A DNA stretch of 64,000 nt. It comes from Isochrysis galbana (taxonomy: Eukaryota; Haptophyta; Isochrysidales; Isochrysidaceae). The stretch covers positions 3,342,601 to 3,406,600 of the forward strand of contig CM030940.1 in assembly GCA_018136815.1 (NCBI GenBank), read 5' to 3'. Positions 1-10,504 of this stretch are shown piece by piece. The translations under genes and the position numbers were made by a program. The notes below the pieces were generated by a model that worked only from the letters and a program-made list of their open reading frames with translations, searched no databases and was not told the DNA's origin. Every line of letters begins with the position of its first letter. Within the stretch, counting starts at the first letter, position 1.

Positions 1-1529
1 TCATACACGTGCACCTTGCCATGTGCACCTAGCAAGGGACATGCAATCGTACACATCATCTGTGTGGGGCATCAAAACCTTTTCAAGATTCTCGCCTCGC
101 GCGTGGCCCTGGCCGTATCTACATTGGAGCCACGCCCGTACCATATCTCTATCCCCTGATCCTACTTTGCAGCGGCCGCACTCCCCTCGTGCACTACTTA
201 GCGCTTTGCGGGCCCGGGATGTGCTGGGGGTGCAATATGCAATAGCAGTAGGGGCAAGCGGCTTGCTCCGGCTCAAGTCGCGTTCCGTCACAAAAAGCTG
301 TGAAGATTACGGCTACCGATATCTACTACTTTCAACCTACTTTCATAAGTGGGGGTCAATGGGGGCCTCTCGCCCCCCTCTCTTCATCGCGGACATCCCC
401 CGGGGTGGGCCCGTACAATCAACCTCAACCTCAGCCCCTGCCTTCTGGCGCAGGGGCTGGGGATTCAACAATCTGACCCAGACCCCCCAGTGGGCGCGGG
501 TCGTGAGCCGCACTCCCACGCCCGCGTTGGGCCTGCCCTCGAGCTAACTCCCCCCCCTTCCCTTGTCGCCAGGCATACAGAGGCCGCGTGGTAGCCAAGG
601 ACAAGGAACGCTACTTGTCGATGTGCGATGTGGGCGCACTCATGCACTCATCGAACCATACATGATACATGGGACATGGGCCGTTGGTGCAATGCGAAGC
701 TCATGCTCGTCGGCGACTACTCCGACGAGAACTCCAAGATAAAAAAAGACCAAATTCATTGGAGATTGGAGACGAGGCGGCTGTCGCGTACCTTGGCATG
801 GAATACGGAATACATAATACTAATCAATTTTTGGTCGCGTATCATGAAAAGTGTCTTATGATGGATGATGGAAGTGCGGCGGTCAGCTGCTAAACTCTCG
901 ATTCTCGATTCAGACCAAGGACCTTGCCAAGGAGGCCGTCTTATCACGCATCACGGAGGTAGTCGCCGAGGATGACGGAAAAAAGAAGACGAAGAAGGTA
1001 AAGACTGGGGAGTATTAATGTTAATGTTACGTCAAAACTTTCGTCGAAAATTTTTGTCTCCGGAACCTGAACCTGATGATCCTGGCCTGATGACTGATGA
1101 ATGACCACTATTATATCGTTATGTTTACACATATTCGAGTATTGTTGTAAACATACTATGGACATTTGATGGCTCGATGAGTTATGCCCTATATTCGACG
1201 GAACGCGACCAGCGAGTGCTAGTTAGCCCCATACCTTTGTCGCACCGCAACCCATCAAAATTTGTTAACAATAGAAGATTGAGCCATCCAACACTGCTTC
1301 CCCCATCCATGGCTATCTATAAAGGCAGCACATGCAAAGCGCGAGCGCAGCACACGCATACATCAAAATCAACAAAGCAAGGCTCATGCTCAAAGTGGGA
1401 CCAAAATATGGACGGCATTTACAGCCGCGTTCCGTGCCCTGAAGAGGAAAAATCCCCGATCCCATCGCGAATGAATGCACGGCATTAGTAATCCATTGAT
1501 CGACGACCGATGCTCGTGTTGTTCCACGC
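1..1529. other. intergenic, no convincing gene
   Basis: I see no protein-like reading frame here. The stretch holds one dispersed repeat, listed separately. A second patch at about 1149-1205 (a tatggacatttgatggct core followed some 25 bases later by ttcgacggaacgcgacc) recurs at about 24439-24495, so it is another dispersed repeat of unknown type. Confidence 0.6.
343..590 (+). repeat. dispersed GC-rich repeat, family X copy A
   Basis: This segment begins with a tgggggtcaatgggggcctc motif and runs through a C-rich stretch ending near gcctgccctcgagctaactc. The same order of motifs is found on the minus strand at about 59640-59895 and in a more diverged form at about 3610-3890 on the plus strand. 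No transposase or terminal inverted repeat is visible, so it may be a MITE or SINE-like element or the end of a larger one. Confidence 0.6.
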
Positions 1530-1907
1530 TCACTTCTTGCCCGCGAGTGCTGCCTGGATTGCCTCCTGCTGCTTCCGGTACGCCTCCTTCTCAGCCTGCG
1601 CCTCGTTGCGAAAGCCGCGCCCCTTTTCCCGGTAGAAATCAGCAAGCTCACTGCCCTGAGCGACATCTGCATTGATGATCTTGTAGTTCTCATCCATGAT
1701 GGGCCTGGGGGCGTACTTGTACTCCTTGGCCGCCTCACGTGCAGCCTTGGTGGACTTGACCTTGGTGGCCGAGGCGCAAGTGGGGATGGCGGCGACCGCG
1801 CTAAGAGCGCTGCCGATGAGAGCACGTCGAGAGAGTGCTTCAGTGAGCTGCATCCCTGTCACCGAGGCGAGGAAGGCGAGGAGGATCACCAGCTTGTGTG
1901 CGAACAT
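1530..1907 (-). CDS. small thylakoid-lumen-type plastid protein
   Basis: This 125-residue protein starts at an ATG (cat at 1905-1907) and ends in a lysine pair. Residues 6-17 form a hydrophobic core typical of an ER signal peptide. A twin-arginine pair (residues 27-28) then precedes a second hydrophobic stretch (about 29-42) and an Ala-Ser-Ala site at 45-47. That layout is the known one for proteins crossing ER-derived plastid envelopes and then the thylakoid membrane, probably by the Tat route. The mature part, from about residue 48, is only about 78 residues, charged and probably helical, rich in Lys, Glu and Ala. I do not recognise a named photosystem subunit, so the function is unknown; a small lumenal subunit or assembly factor is an inference. 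It is divergent from the PH-RING gene, with about 350 bp between the starts. Confidence 0.7.
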   Translation of the reverse strand: MFAHKLVILLAFLASVTGMQLTEALSRRALIGSALSAVAAIPTCASATKVKSTKAAREAAKEYKYAPRPIMDENYKIINADVAQGSELADFYREKGRGFRNEAQAEKEAYRKQQEAIQAALAGKK

Positions 1908-2263
1908 GACGAGTTGCGTGCAGGTCGACCTCTCCGCAAATCCTGATGCGAGACCTCTCTCGCACGAATGATGGGTGAGGAGAGAGAGTCAGAGCGAGCG
2001 TGACCGTTTTCTTGTAGACTTGGTTTGCTCTCATAGAAGATGGGTCCGGAACAAGGGCTCCCTGCTGGCCGCGCTGCTTCGTCCGTCGTCGTCCTCTCTC
2101 AGAACTCATGAATCAGAAGGAGAGGAAATATTATACTTCTCTATTGACGGTGTCTCTCGTCGTCGCGCGCAGCAATCGCGGCGGTCTTTCCGGTTCGCTC
2201 CTTCCGTGCGGTGCCTCTCCCACAGGGCCCACCACACATCCCGCCCCGCCGCCGCCCGCCGCG

Positions 2264-3139
2264 ATGGAAGGTTACCTCGAGAAGGTGCACGGCGGGAGGA
2301 AGAGCCACCCGCACGACTCCATCCGAGAGCGCGTTCGTCTCGCTGGCTCGATCATCTCGGCTCGCCACTCCTCGGTCAGGTACTTCCAGCTCAAGCCGGC
2401 AAGCGATGGCGGGCTGCTCCTCCAGTACTTCAAGACGGAGGGCGATTGCATGCTTGGGCGCGTGCGCGGAGCGATTGACTGTCGAGGATGTCGCGTCACC
2501 ATGGGATCCGATCCATGCACTTTCGTTGTGTATACGCAGGACCGCGACCTGACGCTTCGCGCAGAGAACCGTGCAGATGCCTACCTTTGGGCCGACGCCA
2601 TCACATGCTCCGGACGCGCTGGGCTCAACTTGCTCGAGCCCATCTATCAGCGGGCCATAGTTGATGCTGGCGGGGGTTCGTCAAGGATCCTGCCGCCGCC
2701 TATGCCGCCATTGGCGCGCCAGGCTCCCGCGTCTGCGAGGGAAATGCCACCTTTGCCGCCTGACGAGAACAGTGCTCCTCATCGGCCACCGTGGAATTGG
2801 CTTCTCCATGTGGCGTCAGAGCTTGCCACCTTGCTTTCGTGTACTGTGGGTGGAGCCGCTTATTACGGTGGTCGTGAGCTAGCAGCACTTTGCAGGGCCG
2901 TGCCCGGCAAGTTGGGGGAGTTGGCGCAAGATATCCTGCACTTTGTGTGCCGAATGCCAGGGCCACAACCAACACTTTTTGAGGCGGACACATGCTGCGT
3001 GGTGTGCATGGACGCAGAGCCTACGCATGCGCTCATTCCATGTGGTCATCGATGTGTATGTGGCAGCTGCGCTCGTAGGCTGGACAGCTGCCCGCTTTGC
3101 CGCAAGCGATCGACGAGCTCACTGCGCATCTATGCATGA
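2264..3139 (+). CDS. PH domain and C-terminal RING finger protein
   Basis: The likely start is the ATG at 2264, because the protein then opens with MEGYLEK, a typical first strand of a pleckstrin-homology domain; an upstream in-frame ATG at 2108 would add 52 Pro/Ser-rich residues. The product is 291 residues. The PH domain fills about residues 1-118 and ends with a WADAI helix. A Pro-rich linker follows, then a short hydrophobic patch around 165-185. A RING finger of the compact BIRC/MUL1 type lies at about 245-281, with CVVC, PCGH, CVCGSC and CPLC zinc ligands all present. RING domains of this type usually act as E3 ubiquitin ligases, and the PH domain suggests lipid or protein docking at a membrane. 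Substrate and location are unknown. Confidence 0.82.
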   Translation: MEGYLEKVHGGRKSHPHDSIRERVRLAGSIISARHSSVRYFQLKPASDGGLLLQYFKTEGDCMLGRVRGAIDCRGCRVTMGSDPCTFVVYTQDRDLTLRAENRADAYLWADAITCSGRAGLNLLEPIYQRAIVDAGGGSSRILPPPMPPLARQAPASAREMPPLPPDENSAPHRPPWNWLLHVASELATLLSCTVGGAAYYGGRELAALCRAVPGKLGELAQDILHFVCRMPGPQPTLFEADTCCVVCMDAEPTHALIPCGHRCVCGSCARRLDSCPLCRKRSTSSLRIYA

Positions 3140-4370
3140 ACAGACCAGGAGTTCATCCAATATCTAGCTGGATTGGACAGTGGGGCTCGAAAATGCTTCC
3201 TCACGTTCGTTCTCCCCCCTGCAGGCATATGACGCCGAGTGTCCTGTTCCTACATGTACGCCTCACTTGCGGTGCATATTTATTGAGTTTGTCCTTTCCC
3301 TGTGCACCTTTTCACTCTGCAGCGAGCGAGTGAGAACAAGCAGGAGCGTGCAACAGACAAAACGACACAACGTGTAATGAGTGCAAATGTAGCACACATC
3401 ACAAAACAACTACAGCATATCTGAGGTCGAGCGCCAAGAACTATAATTACCGGGGCCCGTATTGTGCATCGAGTCGGGGCGACTGCGGTAGCCTTTCCCG
3501 AAGGAAAGCCTTGAGCAAGTGCGTGCGATTAATGCATAGTAGTACTACATATTGTTTCGTGATGTTGCACTAGTGAACGATGGGCGTATTTACACTAATC
3601 TTATGATTGGTCGTCATGGAGGGGGGCCTCGCGCCCCCCCCACTCTCTCGACTCACCTCATGGGAGGCGAGAACCATCCACCCCCCTGCGCTGCCTCTTG
3701 GCATGCAGGGGGGACTCACCCAGACTGCACAGACTCTCGCCCTGCCGAGGGTCAGGCGCAGAACGCGCGCCCTGGCCCGCGTTGGCCTGTTTCTTGCTCT
3801 GACCAACCCCTCCTCCCCCTGGGCCCCCCTGATCAGGACCCCCCAGCCAGCTCCTGTCGACCGGCAAGGGCGCGAGAGCCAGCGAGAGAGAGGCAGGAGG
3901 GGCCAAGGCCATGGCCATGGCCCCCAGCCTCACCTGCCCCCTGAGCTGTGCTCCCAACTCCCAAGCTCCCTGCAAGCCTCCTGGGGACATGAAGAGGGCC
4001 CACATGTGCGCGCCATGGGCCCGAACCGCAGGTAGGGGTGGGGAGGGGAAGACAAAAAAAAAACCGCGAGTCGCTTCTTCGGGCTGTTTTTTTTCTTGAG
4101 AAACTGGGCGAATTCCCCCCTGCCCTTTTCCGTCCTTTCCGTCGCGGGGGGGGGAGCGATGACGTCCCCGGCCCACCCTAACAGGCAGACCTTCGCCGCA
4201 CTCCAGAAGGAGTGTGGCGGCGGTCCGCCCCTCCGCACGAGAGGGAATCGGTTGAGACGGTCCTAGCGGCCCTCTCACCGGTCCCTCGACGTTCCCGCCA
4301 TCCTCAGAGTCCGTTATTCCTTTTTCACCTGCCAGCATCCTGGTCGCTGCCCCCACCTCACCCACACCTC
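3140..4370. other. intergenic with diverged family X repeat
   Basis: No gene is supported. About 3610-3890 resembles the dispersed repeats at 343-590 and 59640-59895 (tggaggggggcctcgcgccc start). The stretch 4050-4150 has A-, T- and G-runs. The region could include the left end of the transposon whose coding part starts at 4371, but I could not identify a terminal inverted repeat. Confidence 0.5.
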
Positions 4371-6743
4371 ATGCCCCTGCCCAGTGACATGATGAACGGC
4401 GACCCGACGCGCTCCGACGCGCATCAAGAGCGCGAAAGCACTTATGCGGAGCTGCCCTGCCTCGCAATCACCCCAGCCGCTCGCTCCGAACCCGATGCAT
4501 GCAAGGTGGAGCGCCCCCTCACCCACGCAAGTGCAAACCGCGCAGTATTCAACCTGTGCTCGGTCCAGGCGCTCGAGCAATGTTTACGACTCACAGAAAC
4601 TTTCACCCCAGAGCAACGGAATCTTTTTGAGGCATTTGTTGCTACGCAGAGCCAGGCTTCGCGTGACAACGAACCGGGTCTCTTCGACACCATGGAGATA
4701 TGCAATGACGGCGATGCTGGCATCGTAGATCGTGGAAAATTCTACGCGCCTGGAGCAGCGGACGCGACATCGCACGAGGTGCTCCTCCTCGCGCTGCTGC
4801 TCACGGCGCATCTCGACGCCGACATCAGGCGAGTGCAAGCATGGGTGCTTGCAGCCGAGTCGGACGCCGATCGCTTTGGCAGAATGTGCCTCGCCGGTGA
4901 GGTGTGGGCACCACCTACAGGCAACAAGACGTGGCTCAGCAATGGGCCTGTCCTGCAGCCATTGGCGGACGCAGTGGCAGTGCGTATGGGCAGCAAATCC
5001 GGCATCGTCGAGACGGCTGCGATTGTGCTCTCGGACTGGAGGGGGCTAGGTAAGCAGCGGCAGGTCGCGTCGGCAGAGATCGATTTTTATCTGAGGTCCA
5101 TCACTAAGCCGAAGAAGACGCGCACGCTCAGCGGCCGGAAGCGCGATGGGCACGGCAGCGCATCAGGGAGGCACGTCGCGGCCATACCGACTATTGCGGC
5201 ATTTCTGCGAGAGCATGGTCCACGGCTGCGGCATGAGGTCGTAGCTCGTGCAACCGAGCCGCCTACGACCCTCGCAGCCTCACGAAGGCTGAGTTATATG
5301 AGGAGATGGCCGAGCGTGACGCACAGCACGAGGCTGAGATGGCGGCGGCAAGTGAGGCCACTGCGGCGGCGCTCGCCGAGGCGCAGAAACGGCTGGATGC
5401 AGCTAACAAGCTGAAATCAAAAGCGAGGCTAGGGAAGGCAGCAACGCAGGCAGCTGCGCGTGGCGCCGCTGGTCGGGCGCGCGCCGAGGAGCGAGAGAAG
5501 ATGAGGGAGAAGCTCAACAAGGAGACCGCAGAGTTGCGAGCGCGCGCACTGGAGCAGCGTAAGGAGCTGCAGAAGGAGAGCGCGGAAGAGATAAGCCGCA
5601 CAAAGCGGCTGAAAAACGTGGCGAATGCAGAGAAGCGCGAGGCAAAGCGCCGCGCCGAAAACTGGGAGGCACTGGCAGGCCGACGGCTCTCAAAGATCGC
5701 GCGGCAAAAGACACAGCTCCAGGAGTTGCGCATAGAGAATGAGGACCTGAAGTGGGCCCTCAACGACGAGCGGGCACAAGAGGGTGCTCGGGCGCTCGAG
5801 CTGTTGGCAGCGATGCCAAAGTGGCAGGCTATTCGAGGATCCGGTGCATCGAAAGGCGGCGTTAAGTATGAGCAGTCCTACCGCGTGGTTATCTACTCCA
5901 TGCTGGCCAACCAAACACCGCTCTCTGCGATCGGGCCCAACGTCATCGCCGTCGTCAAGCAGATGGCGCCATGGGCAAATCCGGTGGCGCCATCGAGACG
6001 CATGCTCACTGAATGCCGCTTCGAGCTGCGTCTCATCGAGGAGGCTCTCGCTGCGCGCCGAGTCGCGTGCGCATACCGCATCCGGCAGCTCGGCTTCGAC
6101 GAGACGACTAAGTTCGGTAACGCGGGGATCACGTCCAATGTCATCATCGAGCCAACACATGGTGAGCCGGCACGAAAACACCCTGTGTGGACTCTACTGT
6201 GGCCCACCTGCACCAGCACTGCTGCCGAGCCCTTTCCAGCCCTATGTCGCCCGCCGGCTATCTGTTTACAGGTGGTAAGCTCGAGCCGGTCATCTTGCGC
6301 TGCTGCTATATTTCGGATGGCGGCACGGCAGAGAGGGTCGCTGCTGCGATCGATTCCAAATGTTTCAGTCGGCTTCGAAAATTTCTCGTCGACTGGGAGG
6401 CGCTGTTCCGCAAGCGTACCCCCGGCGCGAAATGGACTGGACCTGGACCATCGCGCCTCTCGATGGCTCGTTTGGCTGGCGGCGGCGCGATAATTTCCGA
6501 CACATGCAACACTGCGCGTAAGACCCGACGCCTACTCACGGAGATGATCCGTGCGCAGGCGATCGAGATGATCGGCCTCGATATCTACGAGGCGATGACC
6601 GACAACGAGAAGGAGCGCGTCACTCGCGTGCACGAGTTTGACTGCGTGAACCACTTGCGCAATATCATTTTGAATGCAATGTCAGACGCGATGTCGGCAC
6701 ATGTTGCCGAGGAGCTCAAGCTGCACCTTGAGGCCTTCTCATC
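4371..6743 (+). pseudogene. degraded transposase-like gene, intron-bearing
   Basis: From the ATG at 4371 an acidic N-terminal region runs to about 5240. The reading then shifts frame once, near 5237-5260, into a long Ala/Glu/Arg-rich coiled coil (about 5280-5750). A globular part follows with LGFDETTKFGN at about 6092-6124. An intron at 6162-6271 joins this exactly in frame to an exon with ISDTCNTARKTRRLL at about 6490-6535 and a C/H-rich motif around 6640-6660. Two isolated conserved Asp residues in these settings suggest a DDE-type transposase, but I cannot name the superfamily. Homology stops near 6740, where the following segment seems to be inverted (next entry). The element is therefore broken at the frameshift and by the inversion. 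A host coiled-coil gene is the less likely alternative. Confidence 0.55.
6162..6271 (+). other. GT-AG intron in transposase-like gene
   Basis: The donor is GTGAGC at 6162 and the acceptor is tttacag ending at 6271. Removing these 110 bases joins a frame-2 exon to a frame-1 exon in phase 1, giving ...EPTHGGKLEPV..., and the protein-like character continues on both sides. The coding potential is lost inside the interval, which supports the splice. Confidence 0.7.
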
Positions 6744-7021
6744 TTGGGGGCTGCGGAGGGCTTGCGCACGCTCCGATGGTACAAGTCCATCAGGAGCTCA
6801 TTCGCCCGAATGAGCTCCTTCAGCTTGGGCCCATTTAAGGCCTTCGTCTTTCCGCCAAAGGTCAGCCCCAGGCTAGCCTCTTTGGTGCGCGCATTGAGGC
6901 GATTGGCAGTCTTCTCGGCGAGATCCTTCAAATCGGACTCAGAATACTCTGCTGTGTCGAGGTGCGAATGAAACGCCTCTGTGATCGCATCATTCCACTG
7001 ATTGAGATTGAGATGCAACAT
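6740..7021 (-). pseudogene. inverted C-terminal piece of the transposase-like gene
   Basis: The minus strand reads a charged, protein-like stretch from an ATG at 7021 (MLHLNLNQWNDAITEAF...). It meets the plus-strand transposase-like gene head-on just where that gene's similarity ends. The simplest reading is that a few hundred bases of the 3' part of the gene were inverted. A 13-bp-arm palindrome (AGGAGCTCATTCG and its complement) lies near 6788-6816, inside the inverted piece. That this is the same gene is an inference; a separate small ORF is possible. Confidence 0.4.
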
Positions 7022-7243
7022 GTCAGTGACTGTGTGGTGGTAGGGGATGGCAGGAAAATAGCCGAACCACGAACCACTGTCCTTTGTTTTCTCGGCTCCA
7101 AGCCTCGTGAAATGCCTCCTTTTCTGTGTCCTCCATTGTGTCCACCTCTAGCCTCTTGGCCAGCACCATATCTTTCGTCCATTCCTAAAAATAGGCCCGA
7201 CAGTTTGAAAACTCTCTACATAGTAGCATGGAGATACATAATA

Positions 7244-9297
7244 TAGGGCGGTCAAACAGGGCTTTTTAAGTACTAATATGGGGGGGGGTCGACATTTTTG
7301 ACCGTGAGCGGAAAGCCCCGGCGAGAGCGGCTCGGAGGGTCTCCCCGCCTTTTCAGAATCCTCGTCCGAAAAGAGGGTGCGAAGTCCCGTCGGACCCCCC
7401 CCCTTGCACACGCTCTGGCGGCTCACACGAGCCGAACTGGACGTCGCTCCCACTGAGAGATGTGTTTCTTTTGTCTAAAAGGTGCCTACACACCTCTTAA
7501 ATTAGGGGTCCGACGCCCCATATTGCCTATAAAGCAAATTTCAAACCCTGGTGCCCCAGCGATGACGTCCGCGCATGCACATACGCACCACATACAGCTC
7601 GCACACGGCCCATTCGGCTGTCACAGGATGCTCCTTGACTGTCCCGACCCTCGCCCCGCAGGATTCGCCCGGGCTCGCGATTGACGAGGAGCTGGAGCAC
7701 CAGGACGCCATGGCGCTCGATGCTGCTCGCTGGTCGACAAAAGTTTGTTGGCCGCTGGCGGGACAGGTGCGCTGCCGATCGCGCCCGCTCTGGCGCAGGT
7801 CGACCAGGCCCGTACCTACAATGCCTTTGCCGCCCCAAACGTCAGGTTCCCGACTCGTCTTTCGACGCTGTGAGGCAGGGAGAACACCTGCCGCCAATGC
7901 TCAACCAGAGCATCGGCGGCAGGTGTTCTCTCTATGTTTTCGTCGGCTCCTCGGATTTTCACGTGCATCATAGGGCTGGTAGCAATCTAGAAATGTAATT
8001 TAAGCTAGCCTGCAGCGTGATCTGCGACGGCGCGACGCGCGCGGCCGAACAGTACTGTGGAATTGATAGCTTTTTGTTTGACGTCTAACTAAAGGGAGAA
8101 TTTTTCTCCGCACGGAGGGCTCGAAAATTGGGCAGAAGGGCGAATTTCGAGCTCTAGACCGCCCGTTCTTTTGGCTACTAGTAGATTCAATATGTAATCT
8201 AGCCAAGCACCGGCCTGAAAGCTTCAGGCGTGATGGTTGCGATCGATTTCTGTGGGCAATCGTGTCGTGAATCACGATTGGACACCGGCTGCTTTGCGCT
8301 CATCTCGAGCCAACTTTTTGAATTTTTTGTACACACGGATGACCTCCAAGGCCATTCACGTTCGGAGACACACAAGTCATGCGCGCCAAGCACGGGCCAG
8401 TCAATAGTTTGCCCGTTTTTATAGCACAACATCCCAACATGGAGCACAAAAAGTAGTTTTGTTTTCGCATTGACGTGCTGAATTGACGGACAGCCTCGTG
8501 TCTTCGAGCGTCTCACGTTCGATTTCGAGAGACAACCCCTCCTTTTCTCTCGATGATTCGACAGTCTCATATGGTAAGACTGGTTGGCTACCGAAACATT
8601 GGCATTTGGGCATGCTGATGGTCATGTATTGTGCTCATATGTGTCTTGGACTGGTGAAATGAAGCCTAAAATTAGAATTACTAAGGTTATAATTTGGCAA
8701 AACTATAATCAAGTTGATCTTTTTCTCCTGCGGCGGCGCGCGATGGCGGCCGCAGCGATGGTCGCTGGCCTCGCCAGTGGCCTCGCAAGCGGCCTGTGGC
8801 CGCTCTGGCGAGGGTCTGCGCGGCCAGGAGGCCAGCAGGCACCCCCTCCCACCATGCTGAGGCGGTGCCGCGCGTGATGGGGCAGCCCATCATGCGCAGC
8901 ACCGTCATTTTGACGCCTCGCGGCCTGCCGCGCACTGCATGCGCGCGAGGGGCTAGCAGTAGATGCCAGCAGGGGCGAGGTGGAGGGCGCAGGCGACGCG
9001 GTGCGCCCGCGCAGGGTTTTGTACTGCCTGCCCGGGGGTAACCGTGCCCGGGGAACGCAGGCGCGCGTCGCACAGCGCGACCTGTGGTGCACTTTTGTGG
9101 TCGACGTCGATTTCGCACGAGCGCGAAAACGTTTTTGGGTCTGTGTGTTGAATGGCGTCGAAAATGTGCATATTTCTCATTAGATTCTGCCTAATACACC
9201 CATTTCCAGTAGCATATCCTAAGATCTCGCGATAAAACCTCAATCTTGACTTAGTGAATTTTCACCCTTAGAAGTTAAAAGCCCTGTTTGACCGCCC
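7244..9297. mobile_element. complete 2.05-kb non-coding DNA transposon, copy 1
   Basis: The left end is TAGGGCGGTCAAACAGG and the right end is its near-exact complement (cctgtttgaccgccc). The 9-bp sequence TACATAATA stands directly before the left end (7235-7243) and after the right end (9298-9306) as a target-site duplication. A second, almost identical copy lies at 43110-45158 and a truncated third at 26632-27180. No ORF in it resembles a transposase; the reading frames are short and arginine-rich on both strands. It is therefore probably non-autonomous. The 9-bp duplication fits Mutator-like elements best, but the class is an inference. Confidence 0.85.
7880..7930. repeat. 51-nt internal hairpin of the 2-kb transposon
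   Basis: Arms gagaacacctgccgcc (7880-7895) and its exact complement (7915-7930) enclose a loop in which atgctc and gagcat pair again. The whole hairpin is repeated without change at about 43747-43797 in copy 2. Confidence 0.85.
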
Positions 9298-9543
9298 TAC
9301 ATAATAAGCCCCTCCGTGCAACCCGCTCGAGCAAGCAAATCGGCCACGAGAGAAGGGGCGACCCACCAACACCGAGGCACCTACGCCACAGCGGAAAAGA
9401 GACGGGCCACCCAGCGGCATCAATGGGTCGGTAGAAAGGATTGCCCCGATCTCGTCCCGTTTTCTATCACAATATCGACGGACATTCTCATCGGCGAGCG
9501 ATCCTTGACGCATGGTTTGTATAATATTGATGCACATTTTTTT

Positions 9544-9870
9544 TCAAAGTGGGCGATAAATATTGCCCGTGAGCTTGGGGTTCACGCGGGTCGGGGTCTG
9601 GCCATAGCCGGCCGGTTGAATACTATGGTTGATCACGAGCTCTACCTGTAACACGGCGGACCAAGACACGGTCAAAGCGCTGATGTTTTGGATAGGCTCG
9701 TTCCTATGGTCCGTGAGTCGTAGCTCGAGCGATTGGACAGCTGTCGCGTTCATGAACGAGCTCTCGTTCTTAACGCGAGCGTGGTAAGAGTAAGGATTGA
9801 CTCCACCCACGAATGGTATTGCTGCAAGGACATCCGACTGAAGGAGCTCGTCGTCGTTCGGATCAACGTT
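9544..9870 (-). pseudogene. possible fossil of a Polinton-like virus penton/minor capsid gene
   Basis: The minus strand reads a short stretch with SDVLAAIPFVGGVNPYSYH followed by a LELRLTDHRNEPI motif. This order resembles the end of penton or minor capsid proteins of Polinton-like viruses and virophages, where a SxxLxxIP motif is followed by a LxLTDxxxxPL motif. It is a short isolated fragment with no other viral gene next to it, so it is at most a remnant of an old insertion. The assignment is from motif resemblance only. Confidence 0.25.
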
Positions 9871-10504
9871 TGCCGTTCATGCATAGAGCCCATTTGAGTC
9901 GAACAATCCACTTGTTATCCAGCATAAGTCGTATTTGGTGGCGGATTATCTATCCGATTCATTCACATGGTTGTAAGCTTTCCACGCTTGGTATGACGAG
10001 GTGATCTCACACAGGAGGAAGATGAGAACATTCCACTGGGGGCCGGTGCACCCCGCCCAACCCAGCCCCCCCCGCAACCTGGGCCCCTAAGTAGAGCACG
10101 AGGGGAGTTGCCTCAAGGCGGGAAGTGAGGGAGAGGAAGGGATATGGGCATGGCTACAGTAGTTATCCCCATAGCCACGCGCGAGGCGAGAATACTAAAA
10201 GTTTTTTTTCAAAAGCCGTATGTTGAGCTAGAGCTAGAAGGAATAGAAGATCCGCCACAAGCAGGTGTTGGGGATTATGAATGTCATGGCAATGGCATCG
10301 CCGAGAATACCGTCATGCGGTGCGAGCGGGAAGGGAGAGACGATATCTGCCGAAGGTGATCGGCACGCGTTGCGGTGCCGTGTTTGAAAGAGATGGCCGA
10401 AACATGCTACACTTCGACGCCTATGCTATTAGGCCAGATCACAAGATGGAAATCTCCAAAGAGCACTATTTGTGTACCCAGCAAATCTCGACGCGTGGTG
10501 GAAC
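9871..10504. other. intergenic, nothing recognised
   Basis: This is the 3' flank of the helicase gene. A GC-rich patch at 10040-10130 and a short open frame near 10144-10359 show no recognisable domain. Confidence 0.5.

Noticed and set aside
7541-7998. ORFs inside the 2-kb transposon as a transposase
   Set aside because: They are short, Arg-rich, overlap on both strands, and show no DDE, zinc-finger or other transposase motif.
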